DNA from: Pseudomonas monsensis
Lineage (GTDB): Bacteria > Pseudomonadota > Gammaproteobacteria > Pseudomonadales > Pseudomonadaceae
Reading direction: 5' to 3'
Length of the DNA stretch: 64,000 nt
Assembly (NCBI RefSeq): GCF_014268495.2
Contig: NZ_CP077087.1
Coordinates: 851,001-915,000 of the forward strand
Shown here: in pieces, positions 1-8,591 of the stretch
Position numbering within the stretch: the stretch's first letter is position 1
Layout: each line of letters opens with the position of its first letter
The notes under the pieces: generated by a model
The model's database searches: none
Told to the model about the DNA's origin: nothing
What the model saw: only the letters and a program-made list of their open reading frames with translations
Position numbers and translations under genes: made by a program

Positions 1-1515
1 CAGCGCAATCCCAATGTGTTGTTTGTGGTCTACGACGACGCCACCGGCCAGCACCTGACCCGTTATCTCAATCGCGAAAACCCGATCAACAAGGCCCTGC
101 TGGAAAAGGGGCAGGGCGAGCGTGCGCTGGATAAAGTGCTGGATGCGGCGAAAAACGATCCGTCGGTCTACTACCTCGAAGCCTCGATCAACCCCAACGG
201 CGTGGAAATCGGCAAAGTGCTGATGGGTGTCTCGACCGCGTCGGTGGAAACCGATCTGGCGGCGCTCGATAAACGTTTCTCGGCGTTGATCGCCAGCAGT
301 GATCAACTGGTCGGCGATAGCCTCAAGGGGGCCGCTGCCGATAGCGCCAGCGCGATGCGCGGGCGCCTGCAATCGGCGCAGTCCACCGCCGCCGAGATGA
401 AAGCCAATACCACCAGTACCGTGCAGGACGCTGCGGCGACTCTGCGCTGGCGGATCGGCCTGGGCCTGGCGCTGGTCGGTTGCGCAGTGTTGCTGCTGCT
501 GGCTGTGGTGTTGGGGCATCGGGTGGTCAATCGCCTGAAGATGCTCAACGCAGCGATGGACGATCTGGCGGCGGGCGAGGGCGACCTGACCAAGCGCGTG
601 CAGATCAACAGCAAGGACGAAATCGGCGACATGGCGTCGGCGGTCAATCGCTTTGTGGATAAGTTGCAACCGATCGTGCGTGAGGCGGGCGACGTGGCCC
701 AGCGTACCGGCGTCGAGATCGGTGCCATGACCCTGCGCAATGCCGGTGCCGATGCGGCGGCCGGGATGCAGCGTGACGAAGTGGCCGAGAGCTTGCGCGC
801 GCTGTCGCAAATGGCCGATGAGGCGCAATCGGAAAGTCAGGCGATGCAAGCGGCGTTGAAGCAGGTGGTGGATATTCGTCAGGCCACCGATGAAAACACT
901 CGCACCTCGGCCAAGGTCGGCAGTTTGATCGAAGCGCTGGCCGGGCAGGTCGACACCGGGGCGAAAGTCATCGAGCGCCTGGCGCAACAAAGTGAACAGA
1001 TTGAAGTGGTGCTGACGGTGATTCACGGCATCGCCGAGCAGACCAACCTGTTGGCGCTCAACGCGGCCATTGAGGCGGCGCGGGCCGGTGAAACCGGTCG
1101 TGGTTTTGCCGTGGTGGCGGACGAAGTGCGTGCCTTGGCGAGCAAGACGCAAAGCTCTACCGGCGACATTCAGGCGCACATCGTCGCCTTGCAGCAGGGC
1201 GCACGTGAGGCGGTAGAGGCTATCGGTCAGGCCGGGCGTCAGGCCAGCGAAGGTTTGCTGGTGTTGCGCGACAGTGCGCGGCTGCAACAGTCGGTGCAGG
1301 CCTCGGTCGAGCAGGTGCATGCGGCGATTGGCCTCGCGACACAAGCAGCCGCGCATCAGGCGCAGGGTGCTCAGGCTGTACGTGGGCGAGTCGAGACGAT
1401 TCATGCGCAGGCCGAGAAGGCGGCGCAAGCGGTAGTGGAGACCACGGCCAGTGGCAAGGTGCTGGATGGGTTGGCAGCGCAGTTGAAGGCGAGTCTGGGG
1501 CAGTTCAGGGCTTGA
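1..1515 (+). CDS. Methyl-accepting chemotaxis protein, 5'-truncated by window edge
   Basis: This is an inner-membrane chemoreceptor that relays ligand binding to the CheA/CheW array. The frame is open from base 1, so the start codon and first membrane segment lie outside the window. What remains is the end of a periplasmic sensor (about nt 1-430), a hydrophobic segment (about nt 450-515), a HAMP domain (about nt 520-680) and a long coiled-coil cytoplasmic domain. The signalling tip is unmistakable at nt 1024-1140, with the core EQTNLLALNAAIEAARAGE and then GFAVVADEVRALA. No C-terminal CheR-tethering pentapeptide is visible; the protein ends in LGQFRA. The ligand cannot be inferred. A REP inverted-repeat pair follows the stop codon. 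Confidence 0.93.
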   Translation, partial: QRNPNVLFVVYDDATGQHLTRYLNRENPINKALLEKGQGERALDKVLDAAKNDPSVYYLEASINPNGVEIGKVLMGVSTASVETDLAALDKRFSALIASSDQLVGDSLKGAAADSASAMRGRLQSAQSTAAEMKANTTSTVQDAAATLRWRIGLGLALVGCAVLLLLAVVLGHRVVNRLKMLNAAMDDLAAGEGDLTKRVQINSKDEIGDMASAVNRFVDKLQPIVREAGDVAQRTGVEIGAMTLRNAGADAAAGMQRDEVAESLRALSQMADEAQSESQAMQAALKQVVDIRQATDENTRTSAKVGSLIEALAGQVDTGAKVIERLAQQSEQIEVVLTVIHGIAEQTNLLALNAAIEAARAGETGRGFAVVADEVRALASKTQSSTGDIQAHIVALQQGAREAVEAIGQAGRQASEGLLVLRDSARLQQSVQASVEQVHAAIGLATQAAAHQAQGAQAVRGRVETIHAQAEKAAQAVVETTASGKVLDGLAAQLKASLGQFRA

Positions 1516-1534
1516 TGCTGTCTGGTTTGGTCTC

Positions 1535-1599
1535 ATCGCGAGCAGGCTCGCTCCTACAGCGGAAACGCATTCCGATGTAGGAGTGAGCCTGCTCGCGAT
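1535..1599. repeat. REP inverted-repeat pair, CGCGAGCAGGCTCGCTCC family
   Basis: Two arms, CGCGAGCAGGCTCGCTCCTA at about 1537 and its inverted counterpart ending at 1597, face each other across about 17 bases. The element lies between the convergent chemoreceptor and permease genes and may act as an RNA hairpin or terminator. The same family recurs at 48208, 49747, 50847, 52165 and 58645. Confidence 0.85.
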
Positions 1600-1606
1600 A
1601 GCTATT

Positions 1607-3172
1607 TCAGCGGCTCAGATACATCCGGGTCGTAAGTAAATAAACCGGCAGCCCCGACACCAAAATCAACAGCGCCGCATAAGGCGCCGCCGCCGCAAAC
1701 TCGACATTCGCGGTATGCGCCCAGACTTCCGTCGCCAGTGTGTTGAGCCCGGTCGGGCTCAGCAACAGCGTCGCGGTCAGTTCCTTCATCGCATCGAGAA
1801 ACACCAGCGCAAACGCCGCGCCCAATGCCGGGAAAATGATCGGCAATGTCACCCGGCAAAACGCTGTGAACGACGACGCCCCCAAGGTACGCGCGGCCTC
1901 TTCCAGCTGCGGTGCAGCCTTATTCAGTGCCGTACGAATCGGCGCCTGCGCCAGCGGCAAAAACAGCAATGCATAGGCAATCAGCAACAGCGCCGACGTC
2001 TGATACAGCACCGGCACGTAATGCAGGGCGAAATACACCAGCGTCAGCGCGATCACCAGGCCCGGCAAGGCGTGGAGCAGATACGGCAGGCGCTCGGCCC
2101 AGATCGCCAGTCGGCCCTTGTAACGCACCACCAGCAACCCGACCGGCACCGCCAGCAGCAGGCACAGCGCGGCGCCACCGAGCGACAAGGCCAGCGAAGA
2201 CAGCAGGGCCTCGGTGATCGCCCCGACCGGGAAGGCTGCCGATGAGCCAACCGCCAGCCAGTACGCGAGCATGCCCAGCGGAATCCCGCTGCCGACAATC
2301 GCCAGCAACAGGCAATACAACTGACCGGCAACCGCCCACGGCCCCAACCGCACTTGCTCGGCCTGACGCGCGGCACCCTGGCCGGTGCGCACATGCCGAC
2401 CCTTGCCGCGCACGCGCAGTTCCAGCCACAACAGCACCAGGCACAGCGCCAGCAACACCGCCGACAGCATCGCGGCATTGGCGTTGCTGAACTCCAGCTC
2501 GAACTGCTGATAGATCGCCGTGGTGAATGTTTGCAGGCCGATGATCGACAGCGCGCCGAATTCAACCAGCATGTGCAGGGCAATCAGCAGCGAGCCCGCC
2601 AGCAACGACGGCCACAGCAGCGGCAGGGTGACGCGGAAAAACACACCCCAGCGGTTCTGTCCCAGGGTGCGGGCGGATTCCTCAAGGGAGGGATCGAGAT
2701 TGCGCAAGGTCGCCGCGACCGGCAGAAAGATCAGCGGGTATTTGGACAGGCTCATCACCAGAATTGCACCGCCGAGGCCTTCGAACTGCGCGCTCAGCGA
2801 CACCCAGGTGAAGCTGCTGACAAACGCCGGCACCGCAAACGGCAGACATAGAATCACGCCCCACAGACGCCGCCCCGGCAAATTGCTGCGCTCCAGCAGC
2901 CAGGCCAGCGACAGGCCGATCACGGCGCAGGTGATGGTCACACCGACCATCAGCGCCAAGGTATTGCGCAGCAGGCCGAACACGTAAGGGCGCCATAACA
3001 GGTGCAGCGCCTCGGCCCAGCCCGCTTGCCAGGCCTTGAGTCCGACGTAGGCCAATGGCAATACGCTCATCACCACCAGCAGCAATACCGGCAGCACCAG
3101 CCAGATCGACGGTCGCTTGCGCCGGGGTACGTAACCCCCGCGCATGGCGGGCGCGGATAACGATGCGGCCAT
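1607..3172 (-). CDS. Iron(III) ABC transporter permease (FbpB/HitB type)
   Basis: This inner-membrane permease of 521 residues probably forms the channel for ferric iron delivered by the periplasmic binding protein encoded just upstream. It is a fused double-length permease. Two BPD_transp-1 halves are visible, each with an EAA-loop-like signature: LEESARTLG in the first half and LEEAARTLG in the second, both followed by RVTLP. About 12 hydrophobic segments are spread along it. Its start codon overlaps the stop of the binding-protein gene by one base (TGATG), so the two are translationally coupled. No ATPase gene follows. P. aeruginosa hitAB has the same two-gene layout. A permease for thiamine or spermidine is the alternative, but the partner protein argues for iron. 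Confidence 0.88.
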   Translation of the reverse strand: MAASLSAPAMRGGYVPRRKRPSIWLVLPVLLLVVMSVLPLAYVGLKAWQAGWAEALHLLWRPYVFGLLRNTLALMVGVTITCAVIGLSLAWLLERSNLPGRRLWGVILCLPFAVPAFVSSFTWVSLSAQFEGLGGAILVMSLSKYPLIFLPVAATLRNLDPSLEESARTLGQNRWGVFFRVTLPLLWPSLLAGSLLIALHMLVEFGALSIIGLQTFTTAIYQQFELEFSNANAAMLSAVLLALCLVLLWLELRVRGKGRHVRTGQGAARQAEQVRLGPWAVAGQLYCLLLAIVGSGIPLGMLAYWLAVGSSAAFPVGAITEALLSSLALSLGGAALCLLLAVPVGLLVVRYKGRLAIWAERLPYLLHALPGLVIALTLVYFALHYVPVLYQTSALLLIAYALLFLPLAQAPIRTALNKAAPQLEEAARTLGASSFTAFCRVTLPIIFPALGAAFALVFLDAMKELTATLLLSPTGLNTLATEVWAHTANVEFAAAAPYAALLILVSGLPVYLLTTRMYLSR

Positions 3173-4182
3173 CAGTTCAAGCCAACTTCACGTTCCAGTT
3201 CCAGCGCTTCTTCGGCATTGCCCAGATCGGCCGGGGTCACGTTCGGCGCTTCCAGCTCGCTGAACGGCTTGAGCCCGCGATCCGATTCCATGCCTTTGTG
3301 CAGCGGGTATTCGGCGGTGGTCTGGGTGATCACGCGCTGACCTTCTTCGCTGGCCATGTAGGCAAGAAATTGTTGAGCTTCTTTTGGATGTTTGCTGGAT
3401 TTCAGCACGGCAGCGCTGGACACGGTGATCAAGCCGCCGACGTCGCCGCCGGTGAAGTAATGCAGTTTCGAATCCAGTTTGCCTTTCTCGCGTTGCAGGG
3501 CGAACCAGTAGTAGTTGTTCACCAGCACGGTGGCGACTTCGCCGTTTTCCACGGCTTTGAGCGCGACCATGTTGTTGCTGTAGGTCTTGCCGAAAGCGCG
3601 CAGGCCGGTCAGCCATTCTTCGGCGGCGTCACGACCATGCATCTTGATGATGGCCACGGCTTGTTCCTGAAACGCGCCGCTGGTTGGCACGAAGCCGACT
3701 TTGCCTTGCCACTGTGGATTGGCGAAATCCAGGACTGATTTTGGCAGGTCTTTTTCGTCGACCAGTTTCGGGTTGTAAGCGACCACGCGAACGCGTGCGG
3801 TGACGCCAATCCAGGTGCCGTTAGCCGCGACGTATTTTTCCGGCAGTACGGCCAGGGTCGCGTCATCGGCCTTGGCCAGCAGACCCTGTTCGCCAAGGTT
3901 GTTCAGCGGTGGGGATTCTTCGGTGTAAATGACGTCGGCGGGGGAGCGGTCGCCTTCCTCGATGATCTGGCTGGCGAGCTGGTTGCTGCTGCCTTTGCGC
4001 ACGTTGACGTGAATGCCGGTCTTGGCTTCGAAGGCCTTGGCGATCGCGTCGCCGACTTCCTTGTGCTGGCCGTTGTAAAGAGTCAGGGAAACCGTATCGG
4101 CAGCCTGGGTGAGGGGAGAGGCGAGTGCCAGGCCGAGCAGGGTGAAGGTCAAGCCTCGGCGCAGGGTATTTCGAAACGTCAT
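3172..4182 (-). CDS. Periplasmic ferric-iron-binding protein (FbpA/HitA type)
   Basis: A periplasmic substrate-binding protein of 336 residues for an ABC importer. A classical signal peptide covers roughly residues 1-28 (basic start, hydrophobic core, cleavage near LTQAA-DTV). The mature part starts with the family-typical SLTLYNGQH strand and contains NNYYW, where the tandem tyrosines match the Fe(III)-ligating pair of the FbpA transferrin-like family. It is the first gene of a two-gene unit with the permease. A Fur-box-like sequence lies about 40-55 bases upstream, consistent with iron-repressed expression. The family also binds other oxyanions, but the tyrosine pair and Fur box favour iron. 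Confidence 0.9.
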   Translation of the reverse strand: MTFRNTLRRGLTFTLLGLALASPLTQAADTVSLTLYNGQHKEVGDAIAKAFEAKTGIHVNVRKGSSNQLASQIIEEGDRSPADVIYTEESPPLNNLGEQGLLAKADDATLAVLPEKYVAANGTWIGVTARVRVVAYNPKLVDEKDLPKSVLDFANPQWQGKVGFVPTSGAFQEQAVAIIKMHGRDAAEEWLTGLRAFGKTYSNNMVALKAVENGEVATVLVNNYYWFALQREKGKLDSKLHYFTGGDVGGLITVSSAAVLKSSKHPKEAQQFLAYMASEEGQRVITQTTAEYPLHKGMESDRGLKPFSELEAPNVTPADLGNAEEALELEREVGLN

Positions 4183-4219
4183 TCGCAGGGTTCCTCACTG
4201 TCGCATTGCAAAAACTTGC

Positions 4220-4238
4220 AACAATGATAAACGATATT
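4220..4238 (-). promoter_or_regulatory. Fur-box-like operator upstream of the iron-uptake genes
   Basis: The 19-mer matches the consensus GATAATGATAATCATTATC at 13 of 19 positions, including an unbroken AATGATAA run. It sits 38 to 56 bases upstream of the binding-protein start, the expected place for Fur repression. Confidence 0.6.
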
Positions 4239-4318
4239 GTTTCTCAAGTGCGCCTTGCGGTGGGGCTGGCGTTTTGATAGGTGCGATGGTGATGGGGTTT
4301 CGGGAAGCCAGAAACGCA

Positions 4319-4340
4319 AAAACCCGCTTTCGCGGGTTTT
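4319..4340 (-). terminator. Rho-independent terminator of the downstream tRNA-Leu
   Basis: A perfect 9-bp stem (AAAACCCGC / GCGGGTTTT) with a 4-base loop ends in a T-run on the minus strand. It lies 34 bases past the tRNA 3' end. The same hairpin follows the other tRNA copy. Confidence 0.85.
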
Positions 4341-4373
4341 GGGAAACTCAAGGCCGTAACCTTGAATTTGAAT

Positions 4374-4460
4374 TGGTGCCCAGAAGAAGACTCGAACTTC
4401 CACGACCGTAAGGTCACCAGCACCTGAAGCTGGCGTGTCTACCAATTTCACCATCTGGGC
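4374..4460 (-). tRNA. tRNA-Leu(CAG), copy 2
   Basis: An 87-nt class II tRNA with encoded CCA. The acceptor stem GCCCAGA pairs with TCTGGGC. The anticodon stem CCAGC/GCTGG encloses loop TTCAGGT, so the anticodon is CAG, reading CUG, the dominant leucine codon in this genome type. A long variable arm (TGACCTTACGGTCGT) and T-loop TTCGAGT are present. It is identical in sequence to the copy at 4642-4728. Confidence 0.97.
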
Positions 4461-4495
4461 AATCATCGCTAGCGTTGCCGCTGTTGATGTGGCGC

Positions 4496-4524
4496 ACTAT
4501 ACGGAGCGCGTTTTGATCTGTAAA
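4496..4524 (-). promoter_or_regulatory. Sigma70 promoter of tRNA-Leu copy 2
   Basis: Read on the minus strand: TTTACA, exactly 17 bases, then TATAGT, followed by a GC-rich discriminator (GCGCC) typical of stringently controlled stable-RNA promoters. The transcription start would fall about 30 bases before the tRNA 5' end. Confidence 0.8.
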
Positions 4525-4580
4525 CCCCTGATTTAATTTTAATAAATCAGTTTTAAGAAAACCCGGGCTTAGAATGCAAA

Positions 4581-4602
4581 AAAACCCGCTTTCGCGGGTT
4601 TT
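4581..4602 (-). terminator. Rho-independent terminator of tRNA-Leu copy 1
   Basis: The same 9-bp stem and 4-base loop as at 4319-4340, followed on the minus strand by a T-rich run. It separates the two tRNA units, so each is transcribed alone. Confidence 0.85.
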
Positions 4603-4641
4603 GTGTGAGCTTTGAAACTGATCTAGTCTCAAACTCGAAAT

Positions 4642-4728
4642 TGGTGCCCAGAAGAAGACTCGAACTTCCACGACCGTAAGGTCACCAGCACCTGAAGCTG
4701 GCGTGTCTACCAATTTCACCATCTGGGC
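4642..4728 (-). tRNA. tRNA-Leu(CAG), copy 1
   Basis: An 87-nt tRNA identical to the copy at 4374-4460: same acceptor stem, CAG anticodon, long variable arm and encoded CCA. It has its own promoter (4765-4793) and terminator (4581-4602). The two units appear to be a tandem duplication of a complete transcription unit about 268 bp long. Confidence 0.97.
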
Positions 4729-4764
4729 AGTATCGTTAACGCTTGTACGTCGTCGATGGCGCGC

Positions 4765-4793
4765 ACTATACGGAGCGTCTTTTTAACTGTAAA
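4765..4793 (-). promoter_or_regulatory. Sigma70 promoter of tRNA-Leu copy 1
   Basis: Minus strand TTTACA, 17 bases, TATAGT, with a GC-rich discriminator. The hexamers and CGCTCCG just before the -10 are shared with the promoter at 4496-4524, while the rest of the spacer has diverged. Confidence 0.8.
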
Positions 4794-4954
4794 CCCCTGT
4801 CAGCAAAAAATATGATTTTTTTTACCGGCGGTGTTCAAAACGGCTTTCAAGCGACGATACAGACCCTCATAAGGGCCTTATATAGTCGGAAATTTCCCGT
4901 TTCATGGCGCCTATGCCAAACTAACCCGCATATAGACAAGGTGAAAACTCTCTA

Positions 4955-7585
4955 ATGGCCGATTGGCAGTCCCTCGATCCCGAGGCCGCTCGTGAAGCGG
5001 AAAAATATGAAAACCCTATTCCTAGCCGCGAACTGATCCTGGCGCATCTCGCCGATCGGGGTTCGCCTGCTGCCCGTGAGCAACTGGTCGAAGAGTTTGG
5101 TCTGACCACAGAAGACCAGATCGAAGCCCTGCGCCGCCGTCTGCGCGCCATGGAGCGCGATGCTCAACTGATCTACACCCGCCGTGGCACTTACGCGCCG
5201 GTCGACAAGCTCGACCTGATCCTCGGCCGCATCAGCGGTCACCGTGACGGTTTCGGCTTCCTGGTGCCGGACGACGGCAGCGACGACCTGTTCATGAGCC
5301 CGGCGCAAATGCGTCTGGTGTTCGATGGCGACCGTGCGCTGGCACGTGTTTCCGGTCTCGACCGTCGTGGTCGCCGCGAAGGCGTGATCGTCGAAGTGGT
5401 GTCCCGTGCGCACGAAACCATCGTCGGTCGCTACTTTGAGGAAGGCGGTATCGGCTTCGTCGTCGCGGACAACCCGAAGATCCAGCAGGAAGTGCTGGTC
5501 ACTCCGGGCCGCAACGCCAACGCGCAGATCGGTCAGTTCGTCGAGGTGAAAATCACCCACTGGCCGACGCCGCGCTTCCAGCCGCAAGGCGACGTGGTTG
5601 AAGTGGTCGGCAACTACATGGCGCCGGGCATGGAAATCGATGTCGCTCTGCGCACTTACGACATCCCGCACGTCTGGCCTGAAGCCGTTCTCAAAGAGGC
5701 GGCCAAGCTCAAGCCGGAAGTCGAAGAAAAAGACAAAGAGAAGCGCGTCGACCTGCGCCATCTGCCGTTCGTCACCATTGACGGCGAAGACGCCCGCGAC
5801 TTCGACGATGCTGTTTATTGCGAAGCCAAACCGGGCAAGCTGCGCCTGTTCTCCGGTGGCTGGAAGTTGTACGTGGCGATTGCCGACGTTTCCAGCTACG
5901 TGAAGATCGGTTCGGCGCTGGACAACGAAGCCCAGGTGCGCGGCAACTCGGTGTACTTCCCTGAACGTGTGGTGCCGATGCTGCCTGAGCAGCTGTCCAA
6001 CGGCCTGTGCTCGCTGAACCCGCACGTCGATCGTCTGGCCATGGTTTGCGAGATGACCATCTCCAAGTCCGGCGAAATGACCGACTACTGCTTCTATGAA
6101 GCGGTGATTCACTCCCACGCCCGTCTGACCTACAACAAGGTCAGCGCGATGCTGGAAACCCCGAAAGCCACCGAAGCCCGCAAGCTTCGTGGCGAATACA
6201 CCGACGTCGTGCCGCACCTCAAGCAGCTTTATGCGCTGTACAAAGTGCTGCTGGCGGCTCGTCACGTGCGTGGCGCGATCGATTTCGAAACCCAGGAAAC
6301 CCGGATCATCTTCGGTTCCGAGCGCAAGATTGCCGAAATCCGTCCGACCACCCGCAACGATGCGCACAAGCTGATCGAAGAGTGCATGCTGGCGGCCAAC
6401 GTGGCCACTGCCGAGTTCCTCAAGAAGCACGAAATTCCTGCGCTGTATCGCGTCCACGACGGCCCGCCACCGGAGCGTCTGGAAAAACTGCGCGCCTTCC
6501 TCGGCGAGCTCGGTCTGTCCCTGCACAAAGGCAAGGATGGCCCGTCGCCGAAGGATTATCAGGCCCTGTTGGCGAGCATCAAGGACCGTCCGGACTTCCA
6601 TCTGATCCAGACCGTGATGCTGCGCTCCCTGAGCCAGGCGGTGTACAGCGCCCAGAACGAAGGTCACTTCGGCCTGAACTACGAAGCCTATACCCACTTC
6701 ACCTCGCCGATTCGTCGTTACCCGGACTTGCTCACGCACCGCGCCATCCGCAGCGTGATCCATTCCAAGCAGGACACCCCGCACGTTCGTCGTGCCGGCG
6801 CGATGACCATCCCGAAAGCGCGGATCTATCCTTACGACGAGGCGGCGCTGGAGCAACTCGGCGAGCAGTGCTCGATGAGCGAGCGCCGTGCCGACGAAGC
6901 GACCCGCGACGTAGTGAACTGGCTCAAGTGCGAGTTCATGAAGGATCGCGTGGGCGAATCGTTCCCGGGCGTGATCACCGCCGTGACCGGTTTTGGCCTG
7001 TTCGTCGAACTGACCGACATTTACGTCGAAGGCCTGGTGCACGTCACCGCGCTGCCGGGTGACTACTACCACTTCGATCCTGTGCATCACCGCTTGGCGG
7101 GCGAGCGCACCGGTCGTAGCTTCCGTCTCGGCGATACCGTTGAAGTGCGTGTCATGCGCGTCGACCTCGACGAGCGCAAGATCGACTTCGAGATGGCGGA
7201 AAAAACCATCAGCGCGCCGATCGGTCGCAAAAAACGTGGTGCTGAAACTGCAGCTCCAGTGGCCAAGGTTTCGGAAGAAAAGGCCCCGGCTAAAACTGCC
7301 AGCCGTCGTCCTGCCAAGGAAAAAGCCGCAGAAGCCTATCGCCCGAGCGACGCCGTGGCGAAAAACGCCGAGTTGCGCAAAAGCCGTGAAATGAAGAAAG
7401 CGCTGCTTTCCGACGCCAAAAACGGTGGTAAAGCGGCGTCCGGGGGAAAGACCGGACGGTCGGCGCCTGACAAGGCGACCGGCGGCAAGCCAGCCAAACC
7501 GAGCAAACACCGTAAAGGCCCGCCGAAAGCGGGTTCTGCTCCAGCCAAAAGTGGCGGGGCACGTAAACCGAAGGCGAAGTCATGA
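4955..7585 (+). CDS. rnr: Ribonuclease R
   Basis: A processive 3'-to-5' exoribonuclease of 876 residues that degrades structured RNA and takes part in rRNA quality control and cold survival. The visible order is an N-terminal winged-helix region, cold-shock-type RNA-binding segments, the RNB catalytic domain (active-site aspartate cluster in DGEDARDFDDAVY at about residues 274-286), a C-terminal S1 domain (GVITAVTGFGLFVEL near residue 675) and a lysine/alanine-rich basic tail from about residue 750. The tail is longer than in the E. coli enzyme. The ATG follows a weak AAGGTG motif. The stop overlaps the rlmB start (ATGA), indicating translational coupling. A long antisense open frame on the other strand is a codon-bias shadow. 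Confidence 0.97.
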   Translation: MADWQSLDPEAAREAEKYENPIPSRELILAHLADRGSPAAREQLVEEFGLTTEDQIEALRRRLRAMERDAQLIYTRRGTYAPVDKLDLILGRISGHRDGFGFLVPDDGSDDLFMSPAQMRLVFDGDRALARVSGLDRRGRREGVIVEVVSRAHETIVGRYFEEGGIGFVVADNPKIQQEVLVTPGRNANAQIGQFVEVKITHWPTPRFQPQGDVVEVVGNYMAPGMEIDVALRTYDIPHVWPEAVLKEAAKLKPEVEEKDKEKRVDLRHLPFVTIDGEDARDFDDAVYCEAKPGKLRLFSGGWKLYVAIADVSSYVKIGSALDNEAQVRGNSVYFPERVVPMLPEQLSNGLCSLNPHVDRLAMVCEMTISKSGEMTDYCFYEAVIHSHARLTYNKVSAMLETPKATEARKLRGEYTDVVPHLKQLYALYKVLLAARHVRGAIDFETQETRIIFGSERKIAEIRPTTRNDAHKLIEECMLAANVATAEFLKKHEIPALYRVHDGPPPERLEKLRAFLGELGLSLHKGKDGPSPKDYQALLASIKDRPDFHLIQTVMLRSLSQAVYSAQNEGHFGLNYEAYTHFTSPIRRYPDLLTHRAIRSVIHSKQDTPHVRRAGAMTIPKARIYPYDEAALEQLGEQCSMSERRADEATRDVVNWLKCEFMKDRVGESFPGVITAVTGFGLFVELTDIYVEGLVHVTALPGDYYHFDPVHHRLAGERTGRSFRLGDTVEVRVMRVDLDERKIDFEMAEKTISAPIGRKKRGAETAAPVAKVSEEKAPAKTASRRPAKEKAAEAYRPSDAVAKNAELRKSREMKKALLSDAKNGGKAASGGKTGRSAPDKATGGKPAKPSKHRKGPPKAGSAPAKSGGARKPKAKS

Positions 7586-8352
7586 GTCAGTTGGAAAAAA
7601 TCTACGGCGTTCACGCGGTAGAAGCGTTGCTGCGTCACCATCCGAAACGCGTCAAGCAGATCTGGCTGGCCGAAAGCCGCAACGATCCGCGGGTGCAGAC
7701 CCTGATCGAGCTGGCCAATGAAAACCGCGTTCAGGTCGGTCAGGCCGAGCGTCGCGAAATGGATGCCTGGGTTGAGGGCGTGCACCAGGGCGTGGTGGCG
7801 GACGTCAGTCCGAGCCAGGTCTGGGGCGAGGCGATGCTCGATGAGCTGCTTGATCGCACCGAAGGCGCGCCACTGTTGCTGGTGCTCGACGGCGTGACCG
7901 ATCCGCACAACCTCGGCGCCTGCCTGCGTTCGGCGGATGCCGCCGGTGCGCTGGCGGTGATCGTGCCGAAAGACAAGTCGGCGACCCTGACGCCCGTGGT
8001 GCGCAAAGTCGCCTGCGGCGCGGCGGAAGTGATTCCGCTGGTGGCAGTGACCAACCTCGCCCGCACCCTGGAAAAGCTTCAGCAGCGCGGTCTGTGGGTG
8101 GTTGGCACGGCAGGTGAGGCCGAGGTCAGCATTTATGACCAGGACCTGACCGGCCCGACCATTCTGATCATGGGCGCCGAAGGCAAAGGCATGCGCCGCC
8201 TGACGCGCGAGCACTGCGACTATCTGGTGAACCTGCCGATGGCCGGCAGCGTCAGCAGCCTCAATGTGTCCGTGGCGACCGGTGTGTGCCTGTTCGAAGC
8301 GCAGCGTCAACGCGGCGCCAAGGCCAAGGCTGCCGCTTCGCGCAAGCCTTAA
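7582..8352 (+). CDS. rlmB: 23S rRNA (guanosine-2251-2'-O)-methyltransferase
   Basis: A SPOUT-superfamily methyltransferase of 256 residues that 2'-O-methylates G2251 in the peptidyl-transferase P-loop of 23S rRNA. Residues 1-75 form the substrate-binding domain (KIYGVHAVEALL). The SPOUT core follows with motif 1 DPHNLGACLRSADAAG, motif 2 around MGAEGKGM, and motif 3 SLNVSVATGV at the trefoil knot. Coupled to rnr by a 4-base overlap, an arrangement shared with other pseudomonads and enterics. A REP-like hairpin follows the stop. Confidence 0.97.
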   Translation: MSQLEKIYGVHAVEALLRHHPKRVKQIWLAESRNDPRVQTLIELANENRVQVGQAERREMDAWVEGVHQGVVADVSPSQVWGEAMLDELLDRTEGAPLLLVLDGVTDPHNLGACLRSADAAGALAVIVPKDKSATLTPVVRKVACGAAEVIPLVAVTNLARTLEKLQQRGLWVVGTAGEAEVSIYDQDLTGPTILIMGAEGKGMRRLTREHCDYLVNLPMAGSVSSLNVSVATGVCLFEAQRQRGAKAKAAASRKP

Positions 8353-8414
8353 GCATTTAGCTGCAAGCCTCAAGCTAAAAGCGGACCCGCTTGCAGCTTG
8401 AGGCTCGATGCTTA
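8350..8414. repeat. Palindromic repeat after rlmB
   Basis: AGCCTCAAGCT at 8366-8376 pairs with AGCTTGAGGCT at 8395-8405, and outer AAGCAT/ATGCTT arms extend the stem. It lies between the rlmB stop and the ribosomal-protein promoter and may act as a terminator. A related AAGCTACAAGC element lies at 41210. Confidence 0.75.
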
Positions 8415-8444
8415 CAGCTGCTGTTCAAATATTCACCAATTGCC

Positions 8445-8473
8445 TTGCACCTCTGCAGTCCCTTCTCTACAAT
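8445..8473 (+). promoter_or_regulatory. Sigma70 promoter of the rpsF-rpsR-rplI operon
   Basis: TTGCAC, exactly 17 bases, then TACAAT. Transcription would start near 8480, giving a leader of about 110 bases before rpsF. The leader could hold the S6:S18 autoregulatory structure known for this operon, but I could not confirm the fold. Confidence 0.75.
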
Positions 8474-8591
8474 TGCGCCCCTTGCTGTGACGGCAGGCAC
8501 CGATGTGCCCCGCGCCAGCAAGTCCATAAGTGTCATTCACTCCTTGTCTGACCGTTTTTGAGCGGCAGGCTACAACCCGTAAGGAGCATTC

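Noticed and set aside
4374..4728. tRNA-Leu genes as an integration site for a genomic island
   Set aside because: No integrase and no displaced tRNA 3'-end repeat was found; the second tRNA is a full functional copy.
4952..7510. 852-codon open frame antisense to rnr
   Set aside because: It mirrors the codon-position GC bias of rnr, has no ribosome site and no recognisable domain; rnr on the plus strand is unambiguous.
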